Assembly: GCF_014235875.1 (NCBI RefSeq) | Contig: NZ_JACJUK010000003.1 | Location: 186,001-250,000 of the forward strand | Source: Croceivirga lutea | GTDB taxonomy: Bacteria; Bacteroidota; Bacteroidia; Flavobacteriales; Flavobacteriaceae | DNA: 64,000 bases | Direction: 5' to 3' | Shown: positions 52,690-63,000 of the stretch, piece by piece | Numbering within the stretch: position 1 is the first letter of the stretch | Layout: every line of letters begins with the position of its first letter | Position numbers and translations under genes: made by a program | The notes under the pieces: generated by a model | The model's database searches: none | What the model saw: only the letters and a program-made list of their open reading frames with translations | What the model was told of the DNA's origin: nothing

Positions 52690-54006
52690 CTAAAATTTCT
52701 TTCGTTTAATAGGTATTTTAAAACCTATGTAACCATTAATTGCGGAGGAGGTATCAGACAATAAAGTAGACCATAATGTACTAGAACCAACAAATAAAGG
52801 TCCTAATCTAAAACCGCTACCTACAAATAGATTACCAGGTGTTGTATGTGTAATTGGCAGGTAAAAACCAAATAGTCTACTTTCATATCTAGGGGTAAGG
52901 GTGATTCTGTTTAAATTGGCACTATTAAAGCGTAAATCTGCATTTACTAGGCGTTGTTGCATATCTAAATTGATATATAGGCTTTGGGTAACTTTATAAT
53001 CAGCGGTAAAACGTAGTGATGCAGGTAGTTTTACTTTATAATCTCCTCTAGTTATTTGTTCTTCAAAGTTAATTTGAATGGCCTCTTCAAAGTCTTCTTC
53101 AATTTGGTCAGCATCTACCACAGCATTTAAGGTATACGAGTAACTTTCTTTGTCTTTATAGGTTATGGAACCTACATCTAATAGGGCCACACCCAAACGA
53201 AGCTTATAATCGCTATGCACATTAGTTCGTAAACCTGCATTTTTGTCCTTAAGTTCAAATGAAGCTCCTAAATCCAAACCAAAACCACCAGTGAGGTCGT
53301 TTAAAAACTCATCAGCAGATTGCTCCTCTTCATAGGTTATTAAATAAGATAAATCTCCATTTAAATCTACCGTATTGTTATTAAAAGAATAACTACCTGC
53401 CAAATTATTAGAACTGGTTTCTGCTACACCTGCACCTAATAAATATTTAAGAGTTACCCCGGCTTTTAGCAGTTGTCTATCTGTATCTATTAAAGTTCTA
53501 CCATATACAAAACCAACTTCTCCCCAAATGTGCGTAATGGCATTAAGGTTTTGTTGTTCAAAAGCAAAATTTTCATCTGGGAAACTATTGATAACCGCTT
53601 CTAAAAGATTACCGTTAATATTTCTGTAAGTATTTAATGCTCGTACTCTGGTTACTATTCCGACACCCTGTTTATTGGCAATGCTAAGCATAAATGAAGG
53701 CCCTAAAACATCAAAATCTGCAAAGGCTTCATTACTGTTAGAAGGAAAACGAACAATGTTATCTAACTCTTCTCCTTCGATAATTTCATTAATGTTAGAA
53801 AAACTAAAATAAGTGTAATCATTGGTAATTAATGAACCCGCTGAAACTAAATTAATATCGAGCTTCATTCTAGAATCTGCACTATTTGCTGGGTTGACTG
53901 TTAGACTATGTAGACCAGAGTAATTGTCTGATATATATCCCAAATACGATTGTGAAAAAGCAATGCAACTGCAAAAAAGAAAACTTATAACTAGAATGAA
54001 TTTCAT
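52690..54006 (-). CDS. DUF5723 family outer membrane beta-barrel protein
   Basis: 438 aa from ATG 54006 (MKFILVISFLFCSCIAFSQ signal peptide). A frame open to 54066 adds 20 residues without character. The body is a predicted beta-barrel with SYLGYISDNYSGLHSLTVNPANSADSRMKLDINL at its start and alternating aromatic strands throughout, which is the DUF5723 pattern. Function is unknown, and family members sit in the outer membrane. It is upstream of the acidic lipoprotein in the same direction. Confidence 0.85.
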   Translation of the reverse strand: MKFILVISFLFCSCIAFSQSYLGYISDNYSGLHSLTVNPANSADSRMKLDINLVSAGSLITNDYTYFSFSNINEIIEGEELDNIVRFPSNSNEAFADFDVLGPSFMLSIANKQGVGIVTRVRALNTYRNINGNLLEAVINSFPDENFAFEQQNLNAITHIWGEVGFVYGRTLIDTDRQLLKAGVTLKYLLGAGVAETSSNNLAGSYSFNNNTVDLNGDLSYLITYEEEQSADEFLNDLTGGFGLDLGASFELKDKNAGLRTNVHSDYKLRLGVALLDVGSITYKDKESYSYTLNAVVDADQIEEDFEEAIQINFEEQITRGDYKVKLPASLRFTADYKVTQSLYINLDMQQRLVNADLRFNSANLNRITLTPRYESRLFGFYLPITHTTPGNLFVGSGFRLGPLFVGSSTLWSTLLSDTSSAINGYIGFKIPIKRKKF

Positions 54007-54182
54007 TGGTTGGTTTTTCTTAAGGATAAAGGTGAGCTTTTTATTAACGCTAAGAAATACCAACAAATGAGTATTTTTTGATGTTTTGTATTAGCTTATT
54101 ATTAAGTCTTTAGTTGTTTTAACTTGATAAAGTGCGAATTGAATATAAATCGTACTTTGTAGTAACCTTGAAATTCAAAAAC

Positions 54183-54986
54183 ATGACCATCAATTTCACC
54201 CCCTTTTTTCAAGTTCACACCCAAAAATATGTTTGTGCAACCGTTTTATTTTTTTGCGTTGGTTTTGGCTGTACAAAAGCCAAAGGCCAAAACCCAGTAT
54301 ATACTTTGGAAAACAACAAGGTTAAAATAGAACAGTTAGCTAATGTAAATGCCACGCTGTCTTTTCAACAAAAAGATGATGCACTACAAGGTGGATTGGT
54401 GAATCCTATTATTGAAGCGGGTCTGGTAAGTTTAGTACGATTTTTACCCAAGTTACTCTACAACCCTACCAAGTTTGTTTATGAAGACCAAGCCAAATTT
54501 AATTTTTTTAAGAACGCCAACGATATAAATTATATTGATGAAAACTTAGAACTTGTTTTTACTATTGAAGGTGACAACGCAACTTCAGCTGTGGAATTGA
54601 GCAGTTTTGTTTTTGAATTTGGAAATTATGAAAAACATGAGGGTTACTATTATATGGGTTTAAAATCTTATGACTTACAAGCATCACTTTCAAAACTAAA
54701 ACCCAAAAATGCTACTGTAAATATTGTGTTAGAAGTGCTCTTTGATTACTATGATGAAAATAACACCAAAAAAGAGTTTGTGCTCAATCCGTTTTATATT
54801 AACAACGCAGCGCCAGACGCTAAGGAACTCATTAGAAATATAGATTATCAATTACTACCAAAAATGGAGATTTTACAGTCTGTTACCGTAAAAATTACCG
54901 AGGTTAACTCTAAAAAAGAAACCTGGGACAAATGGTTAGGACTGTATGAAAAACACCAAGGTAAACTACCGGCCATTTTTAGGTAA
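54183..54986 (+). CDS. Exported hypothetical protein
   Basis: 267 aa from ATG 54183 (MTINFTPFFQVHTQKYV). The frame extends to a GTG at 54132. A hydrophobic segment (YVCATVLFFCVGFGC) ends at a cysteine and may be a signal peptide or lipobox. The rest mixes strands and helices, with no family recognised. It stands alone between two minus-strand blocks. Confidence 0.65.
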   Translation: MTINFTPFFQVHTQKYVCATVLFFCVGFGCTKAKGQNPVYTLENNKVKIEQLANVNATLSFQQKDDALQGGLVNPIIEAGLVSLVRFLPKLLYNPTKFVYEDQAKFNFFKNANDINYIDENLELVFTIEGDNATSAVELSSFVFEFGNYEKHEGYYYMGLKSYDLQASLSKLKPKNATVNIVLEVLFDYYDENNTKKEFVLNPFYINNAAPDAKELIRNIDYQLLPKMEILQSVTVKITEVNSKKETWDKWLGLYEKHQGKLPAIFR

Positions 54987-55063
54987 TCTCACTTTAAGAC
55001 TTCTAAAAAACCCTCAAATTGACGGGCTTTACCATTTAAACTAAATATAGCCGTATATGTGAA

Positions 55064-55858
55064 CTAGCGCATATCACAAAAGCGAACATCTTCACAGATA
55101 GCTTCTAAAGCTTGTTCTCTAGAAATACCTAAATGACCTAATTCTGTAATTAGTTGCTCATATTCTTCTAGTTTGGCGTTAAAAGTAGCATCATTTAAAA
55201 TGGTCAATTTAGAAAAACCTGAAAGCTTTGGTTTAATAATACTATCTGTGCCTACGTACCATTCATAAGATGTATTTGATTTAAGTAACTTATCATCTAC
55301 AGGTATATACAATTGATTACCGTTAAGCTTAAGTAATAAGGTGTCTTTTGTTTTTTCTTCACTTAGAAAAAAATAAGACAAACTATCATTTGCAGGAGTT
55401 TTCCATTCAAAAGCAACCGCATTGCCATTTAAAGTAGTGCTATCTAAAGGTTTTAGTGCTCTACTCAAATTTGGGGCTCTAAAAACAACACCTATATTTT
55501 CACTTTCTTCCCGCTCCCATAGTTTTTGCCAAACGTATTTTAAGTATTTCACAGAAAATGAACTTTGCACTTCCTTTTTTGTGTAGCGTTTTATACGGGC
55601 GTAGGGTATTATGGCTTTTTTCTTTATCTCATAATAATATCCATCTTGATCCATGAGGATAATATGGTCTTCTTCGCCTAAGGTTAGAAAATTATTAGGC
55701 CTAACAAACATGCCTTTTTCTAAGGTTTTTTCATCATCTAGCATAGGTTGCCCCTCAACCAGATACGTACAATAATACTGTTCTTGATTCTGTGCTAAAA
55801 CTGGATTGCTTGCGCATATACAAAGTAGTACTACGATTGAAAGAAATAACTTTTCCAT
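55064..55858 (-). CDS. Exported FecR/SH3-like protein of the CHASE2 operon
   Basis: 264 aa. The signal peptide ends at PVLAQ. An N-terminal beta domain (GMFVRPNNFLTLGEEDHIILMDQDGYYYEIKKK) recalls FecR-type sheets found beside CHASE2 proteins. A second beta domain (AVAFEWKTP... YFFL... SYEWYVGTD) looks fibronectin-like, and the C-terminus is a short helix with Cys residues. The start overlaps the CHASE2 stop by 28 bp. Domain calls are by pattern only. It is the last gene of the six-gene unit. Confidence 0.6.
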   Translation of the reverse strand: MEKLFLSIVVLLCICASNPVLAQNQEQYYCTYLVEGQPMLDDEKTLEKGMFVRPNNFLTLGEEDHIILMDQDGYYYEIKKKAIIPYARIKRYTKKEVQSSFSVKYLKYVWQKLWEREESENIGVVFRAPNLSRALKPLDSTTLNGNAVAFEWKTPANDSLSYFFLSEEKTKDTLLLKLNGNQLYIPVDDKLLKSNTSYEWYVGTDSIIKPKLSGFSKLTILNDATFNAKLEEYEQLITELGHLGISREQALEAICEDVRFCDMR

Positions 55859-57024
55859 CCGAATTTTTTATTAGTGTAATTAGAAAATACTTTATACGCC
55901 CATATACATTCAATACTTAAAACAATATACCAAATTACCGAGGTAATTTTAAAGTATACATTGTTTGATAGGAGCCATAGGGCAACTCCTATAAAAAGTA
56001 TAGTTATTGCAAGTTGTGTTATTTTTCTGGTAAACATATAGGTTGCCAGGCTTTTTTTGTTCAAAGTGATAAAAAAGGCCAACGATAAAAAGGTAAGTAG
56101 TAACCCAATGGACCAAACAATCCAATTGGGAACTATGTAATGCATTTTATCTTTTACTAACATTTCTATAATGTTGGCATGTACTACTACCCCAAACGTA
56201 TCTGGAGCCGACTTACCTAAAAACTCCTTATTCATAGGTGTAAAATGCTTGTCTTCAATATCAAATTGGCTACCTAGAGGGGTACCCAAATAACCAAGTA
56301 ATACTATTTTATTTTTCAGTATTGGTTCTGGTTTACCTAACAACAGCGTATTACCATTTACCACCTCATACCGGTTTAGGCCACCGCTATAGTTTATTGG
56401 TATACTTTTAGAATCAATAGCAACCCAGTGTAATTTTTTACGGGTACCTAAATAGGTTTGTGCTACGCGCAAACCGAAGGATTGGTATTCGTGACCTTCA
56501 AAGGTGTTTTTTGCTTGAAAATTTCGAATAACTGCATTGTACGTATCAAAATTAAAATTAGCATACCCCAATTTGTGTCTGAAAACGCCCAATACCGGAT
56601 GATTTTTAACTAGCTGCCTATTTTGAAAAGCAAAGGCAGTAACCACATTTTCTGGTTGCAATGCCGCAGAGAGCCTTTTATCTGTGCTATCTTTTTTTTG
56701 ATGGTCAAAAATAACATCGACCCCAATAACTTTGGGTTGTTCTTTTTGGATGTTTTCAATTATGGTAGCAAGTTCTGAACGGTTAAAATGCTGCACGTTA
56801 ACCAGTACTATTTCTTCACAAGTATTGGTTTTATCTCTTTTAAAATCTTCAGCGTAATAGGTATCTAAGAAACTAAATTCTTTAAAGGTTAACCGGTATA
56901 AATCGAATGCTCCAAAATTTATTAGTCTGGTTAACAAAAACAATATAAACAAAATACCTGCCGAAAATACCATACACCGTAAGGTATCTAATAGTAATAG
57001 TTTTGATTTTGAGTTAACTGTCAT
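55831..57024 (-). CDS. CHASE2 domain membrane protein without output domain
   Basis: 397 aa from ATG 57024. A frame open to 57090 would overlap the LytTR gene by 38 bp. One N-terminal membrane helix precedes an about 250-residue extracytoplasmic CHASE2 domain (ITLVNVQHF-like EEIVLVNVQHFNRSELATIIENI, KVIGVDVIFDHQ, NYSGG, KIVLLGYLGTPLGSQFD, VVVHANIIEMLVKD). Three closely spaced C-terminal membrane helices follow. CHASE2 normally feeds kinases, cyclases or GGDEF domains, and none is attached here. Confidence 0.85.
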   Translation of the reverse strand: MTVNSKSKLLLLDTLRCMVFSAGILFILFLLTRLINFGAFDLYRLTFKEFSFLDTYYAEDFKRDKTNTCEEIVLVNVQHFNRSELATIIENIQKEQPKVIGVDVIFDHQKKDSTDKRLSAALQPENVVTAFAFQNRQLVKNHPVLGVFRHKLGYANFNFDTYNAVIRNFQAKNTFEGHEYQSFGLRVAQTYLGTRKKLHWVAIDSKSIPINYSGGLNRYEVVNGNTLLLGKPEPILKNKIVLLGYLGTPLGSQFDIEDKHFTPMNKEFLGKSAPDTFGVVVHANIIEMLVKDKMHYIVPNWIVWSIGLLLTFLSLAFFITLNKKSLATYMFTRKITQLAITILFIGVALWLLSNNVYFKITSVIWYIVLSIECIWAYKVFSNYTNKKFGWKSYFFQS

Positions 57025-57052
57025 ACGTGGGGTTGGTATATTTGAGTGCTGA

Positions 57053-58582
57053 TTAAAAGTTATCTTTAAAGCTTCTAGAAACGGGTACACGTTCCCCGTT
57101 TAACAAAAGTAATATTGTTGCCATTTGTTGTTTTACAAAATTTCTGTTTACAATATAAGAACGATGACACTGAATAAAATTAGGTGGCAATTCTTCTTTG
57201 ATATCTTTTAATTTACCGCGTACAAAGTAGTTATTACCGTCTGCCAAAAAGAGGTTTAGATAGTGGTCTTCTGATTTTATAAACATAAGGTCAGCCACAT
57301 ATACTTTACGTTTGTCTTTTAAAACAATATGGTTTTTAACTACAATGCTTTTAATCTCATCTAATTTTTTAAGGGTTTCACTTTGTTCCCCTTCTAATTG
57401 TTCACTTTTAGACCTGTACTTTCTGTATAGGAAAAAAACAAGACTGGCCAGTATTATAACTCCCATTAAAATTGGCACCAACACATTTTGTTTGTTCACG
57501 AGTTTTTGATTGTTTAGGGCGAGGGCAGCTAATTCTTTTTCTTTTTCTTTAAAGTCGTATTTGGATTCGATTGCTTCAATTTCTGATGCGTGTTTAAGTA
57601 GATTTAGACTATCTTTTACTTCACCCATTCTTTTGAATGCACTATAGGCATTTCCATAATCTCCGATACTATCATAACATTTGTGAAGCCAGTCGTACCC
57701 CTCCATTTTATAGATTAGATTATGCTCATTATTTATGGCATGTTGAAATAATTTTATTGCTTTTTCAAATTTTGAAAGTTTAAATAAAAGAATCGCAGAA
57801 TTAAAATTGACACTTTGTATACCATACCTTGAATAATAATGTGGCCTTTTACCATAATTTATTCTAGCACTATCATTAAGTTGTAAAGCTCTGACTTGAT
57901 CTTGTTTTACAAAAGATTCAAATACGCTCTCCATACTTTGTGCATAAGCAATAAAGTATGGAGATATTGCATTATTTCTTACTTGTTTAAATAGGCTGTC
58001 GATTTCTTTAATTTCATCTGGAAGCATCCCACTTGGATTTTCATCATTTTGTAGTTCTACATAAAAAATCTTGTGAAGATTTGTATAGAAAACATCAACA
58101 CTATCCTGAGCATAATCTTCTGCTACATTTATATAGTTTAGATATCTAGATAAGTTCTTTGAATTATTTAAAAGCTTTTCGTTAATAGATTGAATTACGA
58201 GGTTGATGTAAATTGTATCTGATACTATTTCTGCTTCTCTTAGTAGTTTTAATAATTGTGATATTTGCGTGGCTGACTTTTTATCATCTATTCGGCTGTT
58301 AAGAATAGTAAGTAAATACTGCCCAATTCTTTTTTCACGTTCGTCTACTATATCTAAATTCAAAGAATTTGTATCAACAATCTCACCCGTTTTTTGAAAA
58401 GCAATTTCATATTGGAATAACTGTTTTAATTTAAGATTCTCAATTGATGAAATTTGCTTTTCTAATGATTCAATTTCTAAACGTTTATATGATAAGAGCA
58501 AACTGTCTAATTTGCTAAAATCTTGAGCAAACGAGAAGAAATAAAAAATGAAAATAATAAGGGTGCAATAAAAACTCTTCAA
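57053..58582 (-). CDS. TPR-transmembrane-LytTR transcriptional regulator
   Basis: 509 aa. The signal peptide is MKSFYCTLIIFIFYFFSFAQ. The region to about residue 345 is helical with TPR-like units (FEKAIKLFQHAINNEHNLIYKMEGYDWLHKCYDSIGDYGNAYSAFKRMG). One membrane helix follows (about 366-388), then a coiled coil and a cytoplasmic LytTR DNA-binding domain (about 415-509: VADLMFIKSEDHYLNLFLADG, RGKLKDIKEELPPNFIQCHRSYIVN). This is a one-component membrane regulator: periplasmic input, DNA-binding output, no kinase. Confidence 0.88.
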   Translation of the reverse strand: MKSFYCTLIIFIFYFFSFAQDFSKLDSLLLSYKRLEIESLEKQISSIENLKLKQLFQYEIAFQKTGEIVDTNSLNLDIVDEREKRIGQYLLTILNSRIDDKKSATQISQLLKLLREAEIVSDTIYINLVIQSINEKLLNNSKNLSRYLNYINVAEDYAQDSVDVFYTNLHKIFYVELQNDENPSGMLPDEIKEIDSLFKQVRNNAISPYFIAYAQSMESVFESFVKQDQVRALQLNDSARINYGKRPHYYSRYGIQSVNFNSAILLFKLSKFEKAIKLFQHAINNEHNLIYKMEGYDWLHKCYDSIGDYGNAYSAFKRMGEVKDSLNLLKHASEIEAIESKYDFKEKEKELAALALNNQKLVNKQNVLVPILMGVIILASLVFFLYRKYRSKSEQLEGEQSETLKKLDEIKSIVVKNHIVLKDKRKVYVADLMFIKSEDHYLNLFLADGNNYFVRGKLKDIKEELPPNFIQCHRSYIVNRNFVKQQMATILLLLNGERVPVSRSFKDNF

Positions 58583-58593
58583 TTAATATTTTT

Positions 58594-59214
58594 TTAGTAA
58601 ACTACTTTAGTTTTACAGTGACTTCCAAAGGGTCTACCAAGTACTTCTTCTCCGCCAGACCTTAAAACTTCAGGTTCGGGGTATAGTTCTTCCTCGTTGT
58701 TAATATGAATATCTATAATCATTTCACTAGAGATTAATTCAGGAGCATCTGGTATAAGTGCAAAATCCACAATTTCTTGTTCTAGTCTTGCCTTTCGGGC
58801 TTCGGCATCATCCCACTTTTTATCGTCTAAGTTTCTTAATAAAACAACTATAACCTTCATTCTATCATTAATCTCCGAATTTTTAAAGTAAGCAGAATCA
58901 ATTATTACTGTTCTAGCATTTTCGGTTATTTCAAAATGTTTAAGTTCAACTTTTTCGATAGCAAAATCATCTCCAACCTTTTCACCTGTAAAACGGGCTA
59001 TAATTTCTGTTGTTGGTTGTTCTGTTCTTACTTGGTAATGAATAGGTTGAAAAGTACAATCGTTTTCTAAGTCTACTGTTAAAGTTGTAAATGCAGACAG
59101 TTCAACTAAGTTCTTCGGTATTCTACTTTTTAAATCGGTGCACTGCTCATCGGTTTGTGCAAATGTGGTGGTGGTTATGCCCAAAAGCGCCACCAAAACA
59201 ACTAATTTTCTCAT
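58594..59214 (-). CDS. Small exported hypothetical protein
   Basis: 206 aa with signal peptide (to TTTTFAQ). A soluble mixed fold follows, with a conserved-looking acidic C-terminal tail (EEELYPEPEVLRSGGEEVLGRPFGSHCKTKVVY). No family was recognised. It has an 11-bp gap to the LytTR gene and a 58-bp gap from the upstream lipoprotein gene, same strand, so it is probably part of one transcript. Confidence 0.65.
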   Translation of the reverse strand: MRKLVVLVALLGITTTTFAQTDEQCTDLKSRIPKNLVELSAFTTLTVDLENDCTFQPIHYQVRTEQPTTEIIARFTGEKVGDDFAIEKVELKHFEITENARTVIIDSAYFKNSEINDRMKVIVVLLRNLDDKKWDDAEARKARLEQEIVDFALIPDAPELISSEMIIDIHINNEEELYPEPEVLRSGGEEVLGRPFGSHCKTKVVY

Positions 59215-59272
59215 AATTACTTTAGTAAAGGGTTTATAAAATTGTTTTTGTTGGTGGGGGATGGGAGATTGG

Positions 59273-60016
59273 TTAATAGGTAAATTTTGAGTACGAATTG
59301 GTTGTAAACTGAATACTGCTAGAGATAGATTTTATAGTTTCTACTCTAAAAATATACTCACCCCTATCAGGTAATTCAGTAAAACGTAAAGTCAATTCTT
59401 TTGAATCTGTTTCACTTCTTGTATTACCAATTTTTGTATAATTATTTTCATTTGAAATGTCTTGTATACCAGGGCTGATGGAACGATATATATTATAAGT
59501 TAATTCATCTACTGATTCATTATCATTATCCCAAGTAATAAAAAAGTTATCTAATCTTCTTTCTATGGATAATATTCTTGTTGGTAATGGAGCGTTATCG
59601 TTTTGAGGAATACTTTCGCTATAAAAACCCCATTTTAAACTTGGGACCACATCTGTGCTACCAGAAATATTACCAATAACTTCCCAAGTTAAATTTCTAC
59701 CTCTTTCTAATTCAATTTCAATAGAAGTTTGAGTTCCATTCTGAGTTTGACTTGTAACAACCGGAGCCTCTAAATTAGATGCTTCATAAATATTTACCGT
59801 GAAACTATCGTAACTATCATCCCCTTCTAAAGTCCATCTAAACGGGATTAAAATTCTACCATTGCCTTGAGGCTCTCCGCCTTCACAGAGGGCATCTTTT
59901 TTAGGCTCCGTTAGATTTATCGCTCCAGAGGTATCAGCAATAAATTCACCTTCTTCGCACCCTATAAAAAAGTTTAGGGTGAAAAATACTATTGTAATAA
60001 TTCTTAAATTTTTCAT
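59273..60016 (-). CDS. Lipoprotein with fibronectin-type III-like domains
   Basis: 247 aa. Lipobox FFTLNFFIGCEEG (Cys at about residue 20). Two beta-sandwich units follow: the first with IPFRWTLEGDDSYDSFTVNIYEAS, the second with NFFITWDNDNESVDELTYNIYRSIS ... GEYIFRVETI. Both match the spacing of FN3 domains. It begins 1 bp after the stop of the giant surface protein gene, indicating cotranscription and a likely cell-surface partner role. Confidence 0.75.
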   Translation of the reverse strand: MKNLRIITIVFFTLNFFIGCEEGEFIADTSGAINLTEPKKDALCEGGEPQGNGRILIPFRWTLEGDDSYDSFTVNIYEASNLEAPVVTSQTQNGTQTSIEIELERGRNLTWEVIGNISGSTDVVPSLKWGFYSESIPQNDNAPLPTRILSIERRLDNFFITWDNDNESVDELTYNIYRSISPGIQDISNENNYTKIGNTRSETDSKELTLRFTELPDRGEYIFRVETIKSISSSIQFTTNSYSKFTY

Positions 60017-60017
60017 C

Positions 60018-63000
60018 TTACTTTTTTAATAACTTTAATTGAAATAGCTCTTGGGAAGTTGATTTTACTTTACCAATATATAAGCCAGGAGGTAGTTTAG
60101 AAACATCAACTTCCATAGTGCCCGAACCATTACAAATTTTCTGTTCTGTAAACACCAGTTGTCCCATTAGATTATAAAATGAAACATCTATAGTTGCGTT
60201 AGGCATAAGGCCGTTAACATAAATTAAATTTGCAGACGGATTAGGGAAAATAGAATAATTAGAGAGTAATACTTCTGTATTTAATTCGCCTTGGCAAACT
60301 GCTTCACCAGTTATTACAATTTTATTTGAGCCATTTTCAATTGGTATTTTTAAGTCATTAGCTTCTCTATCATCGAATTCAAAATCGTAAACCAAGTTGT
60401 TTACTCGCACTTGGTATCTTGAACTTCCGCTTACCGTAAGATTGGCTGTTTTTAAATCACTATCAATAGTTGAAGCTAGTAATGAATTTTCCTGTAATGC
60501 ATTTCTAATAGACAGTTTAAATGAAGGTGCAATAATTTCTTCATTATCTACAGCGGTTAATCTAATTTCATATTCACCAACAGGCAATTCATCAAAAGTA
60601 ATATCGCTATCTTGAGCTAATTCTTGGTTTGGAACATTTTCTTGAGTGGGTAATAACTCCGCTATAAAATTGAATTGCGTGTTATTGGTAACTAAAATGG
60701 CGCCTTCATTAAATCCTGGACAGGTTGGACTACTCACTGTTGCAATTATCTGACTTGGATCAAATTGGTCTCCTCTTTGTTCACTTACAATGGCAATGGA
60801 AGCCGTTTTTTCAATTTGTCTAACTTCGTAATTGGAACCCGAACTTAATTGAATTTGTATTCTTTCGTTTTGGGGTTCTACTGCAGTATCTGGTAAAGCC
60901 TCGACCGAAATAAATCCATTATTTTCTCCGGATTTTATAGTAACGTAAAACTCACTATTCTGTGAAATATTGGTTTTATTATTATCATTACCATCAAATA
61001 TTAAATAATCTACCCCTGTTATAGGTTGATTGTTTTCTCTCTGTATAGTAAATTCAACTAAAATATCTTCACTAGCTGTTAAGGCAATATTATCTTGATC
61101 AAGCAATGAAACTTCAAAAAATGATGTTGCCCCCCTAGATTGATCTTCATAAATCAACTTATTTTCATCGGAAACATCTGCAAGAAAAACAAAATTTGTA
61201 GACCTATCGGTATCCAAAATAGAAACTTCTGCAAACTCACCTTCTTGAACTTTATATCCAAAACTATCAACTAGGGTAAAAATCACAGACTCGGTTGGTT
61301 CTGGCTCTTGATTATTTGCGTCTTCATCAATTGGAACCACCACAACACTAGCCTCACCATCTTGGTTTAATAGAATACTAAATATTTGAGCTTCTTCATC
61401 AACTACCTCAATACTTTCCATAGGAGCAAGTTGATAATCTACCAAATAAGTGGCACTACCTGTAAGTCTAAACTGAACTTTAATGTCTTCTACGTTAGGA
61501 TTATCAACTTTAAAAAAGACCTCTCCGTTTTCAGCTTGCGGTTGTTCTTCAGAAGGTTCACTGGCGGAGGGAAAAGTGGTTTGAAACTGAGCAAAAGGTG
61601 CTTCTATTATTACAAAAGTAAAGTTGTCAGATTCATCAGCCCCCCGAAAGTTTATAGGGTTTTCAGAATCAAACTCTATGGTGAAGTATTCCAAGGTATT
61701 ATTACCATCAACATTATCAGCGATTGTTAATTGCGTGAAACCATCGATTTCATTGGAATTAACAACTTTCGTAAGCACTTCATCAACATTTTCAGTAAAA
61801 CTATAGTCATCATTATCTTCACTGAACGGGATATACACACTGTCATCTGGGGCAAAACCATTGGGTGTAACATTCAATTTAACCTGATACTCAGAACCAT
61901 TTGGAGCTTGTGACTCAGCATCATAATTAATTGTTATTTTTTCACCTTCCTCGACTAAATACCAAAAACAACAAGCTAAACTTCCTACATCGTCTAATCG
62001 ATAATTACCAGTGAAGAATATATCAATTGCAAACGGAGCATTAGGGTCTAATTTATTTTTTACGATTATCTTAAAAACTTGAGGTTCATTAATAAAATAA
62101 TAATCTTCGTCAGGTGCAGGTGTTATATAGACCAAATATTCCCTATCTACTCCATTTTCTCCATCATCAAGAGCAGTTAATTCTATAAAACCATCGGGGT
62201 TATTACTATTTACTATGAGTGGCTGAGAGTTTACAATGAAGTCTGATGACAAATCCAAAGCAAATTCTTCATCTTCAATTATGAATTGAGGTTGGTATTC
62301 AGTTCCTTCAATGGCATTAGAATCAGACTCAAAATTGATATTAAAAGTGTCTCCCTCTGTTATTTCTAAAGTTGGATAGTCTCCAATAATTATTGTATTT
62401 TCAATACTTGGAGTTACTGTAAATACGGTACTTGAGGGTTCATTAATTGTAACTCTAATTCTTAAAAAACCGTCACCTGAGACATCTTCCCACTGATACC
62501 CTACTGGTTGATCTAAAATGATATCGAGAACCTCGCCCGCATCATCACCATCATTGGCTACAATTACATAAGTTAAAGCTCCATCAGGATTTGCATTGGT
62601 ATCTACCGTAACCTCAAATGAGGTTTCTGGCCCAGTATAATCTGCAGTTTGAGCAGTAGTATTACTCAAATCTAATGGTATGGTAAAAGAAGTTCCATCT
62701 ATGCCATTTATAGCTTCTATTTGTATCTCTAAAGTCTGTCCTTCTAATATTTCATAATTATTTCCATTCGGTGTAGCTCCTATTACCGTTGTTCTCAAAA
62801 GTATTGGTGCATTTAAAGCATCTGTCACCGTTACCACAAAAGTTTCTGGCGTTTGTATAGTATAATTTGCTGTATTCTCAGAAGCCACAGTTATGGTATA
62901 GACTTGGTCACCAGTATCATTACCATCATCATTAGCAGTAAACTGAATACTTCCATCAGGGTTTACACCGTTATTAACTGTTATTGGTTGATTTAGACCC

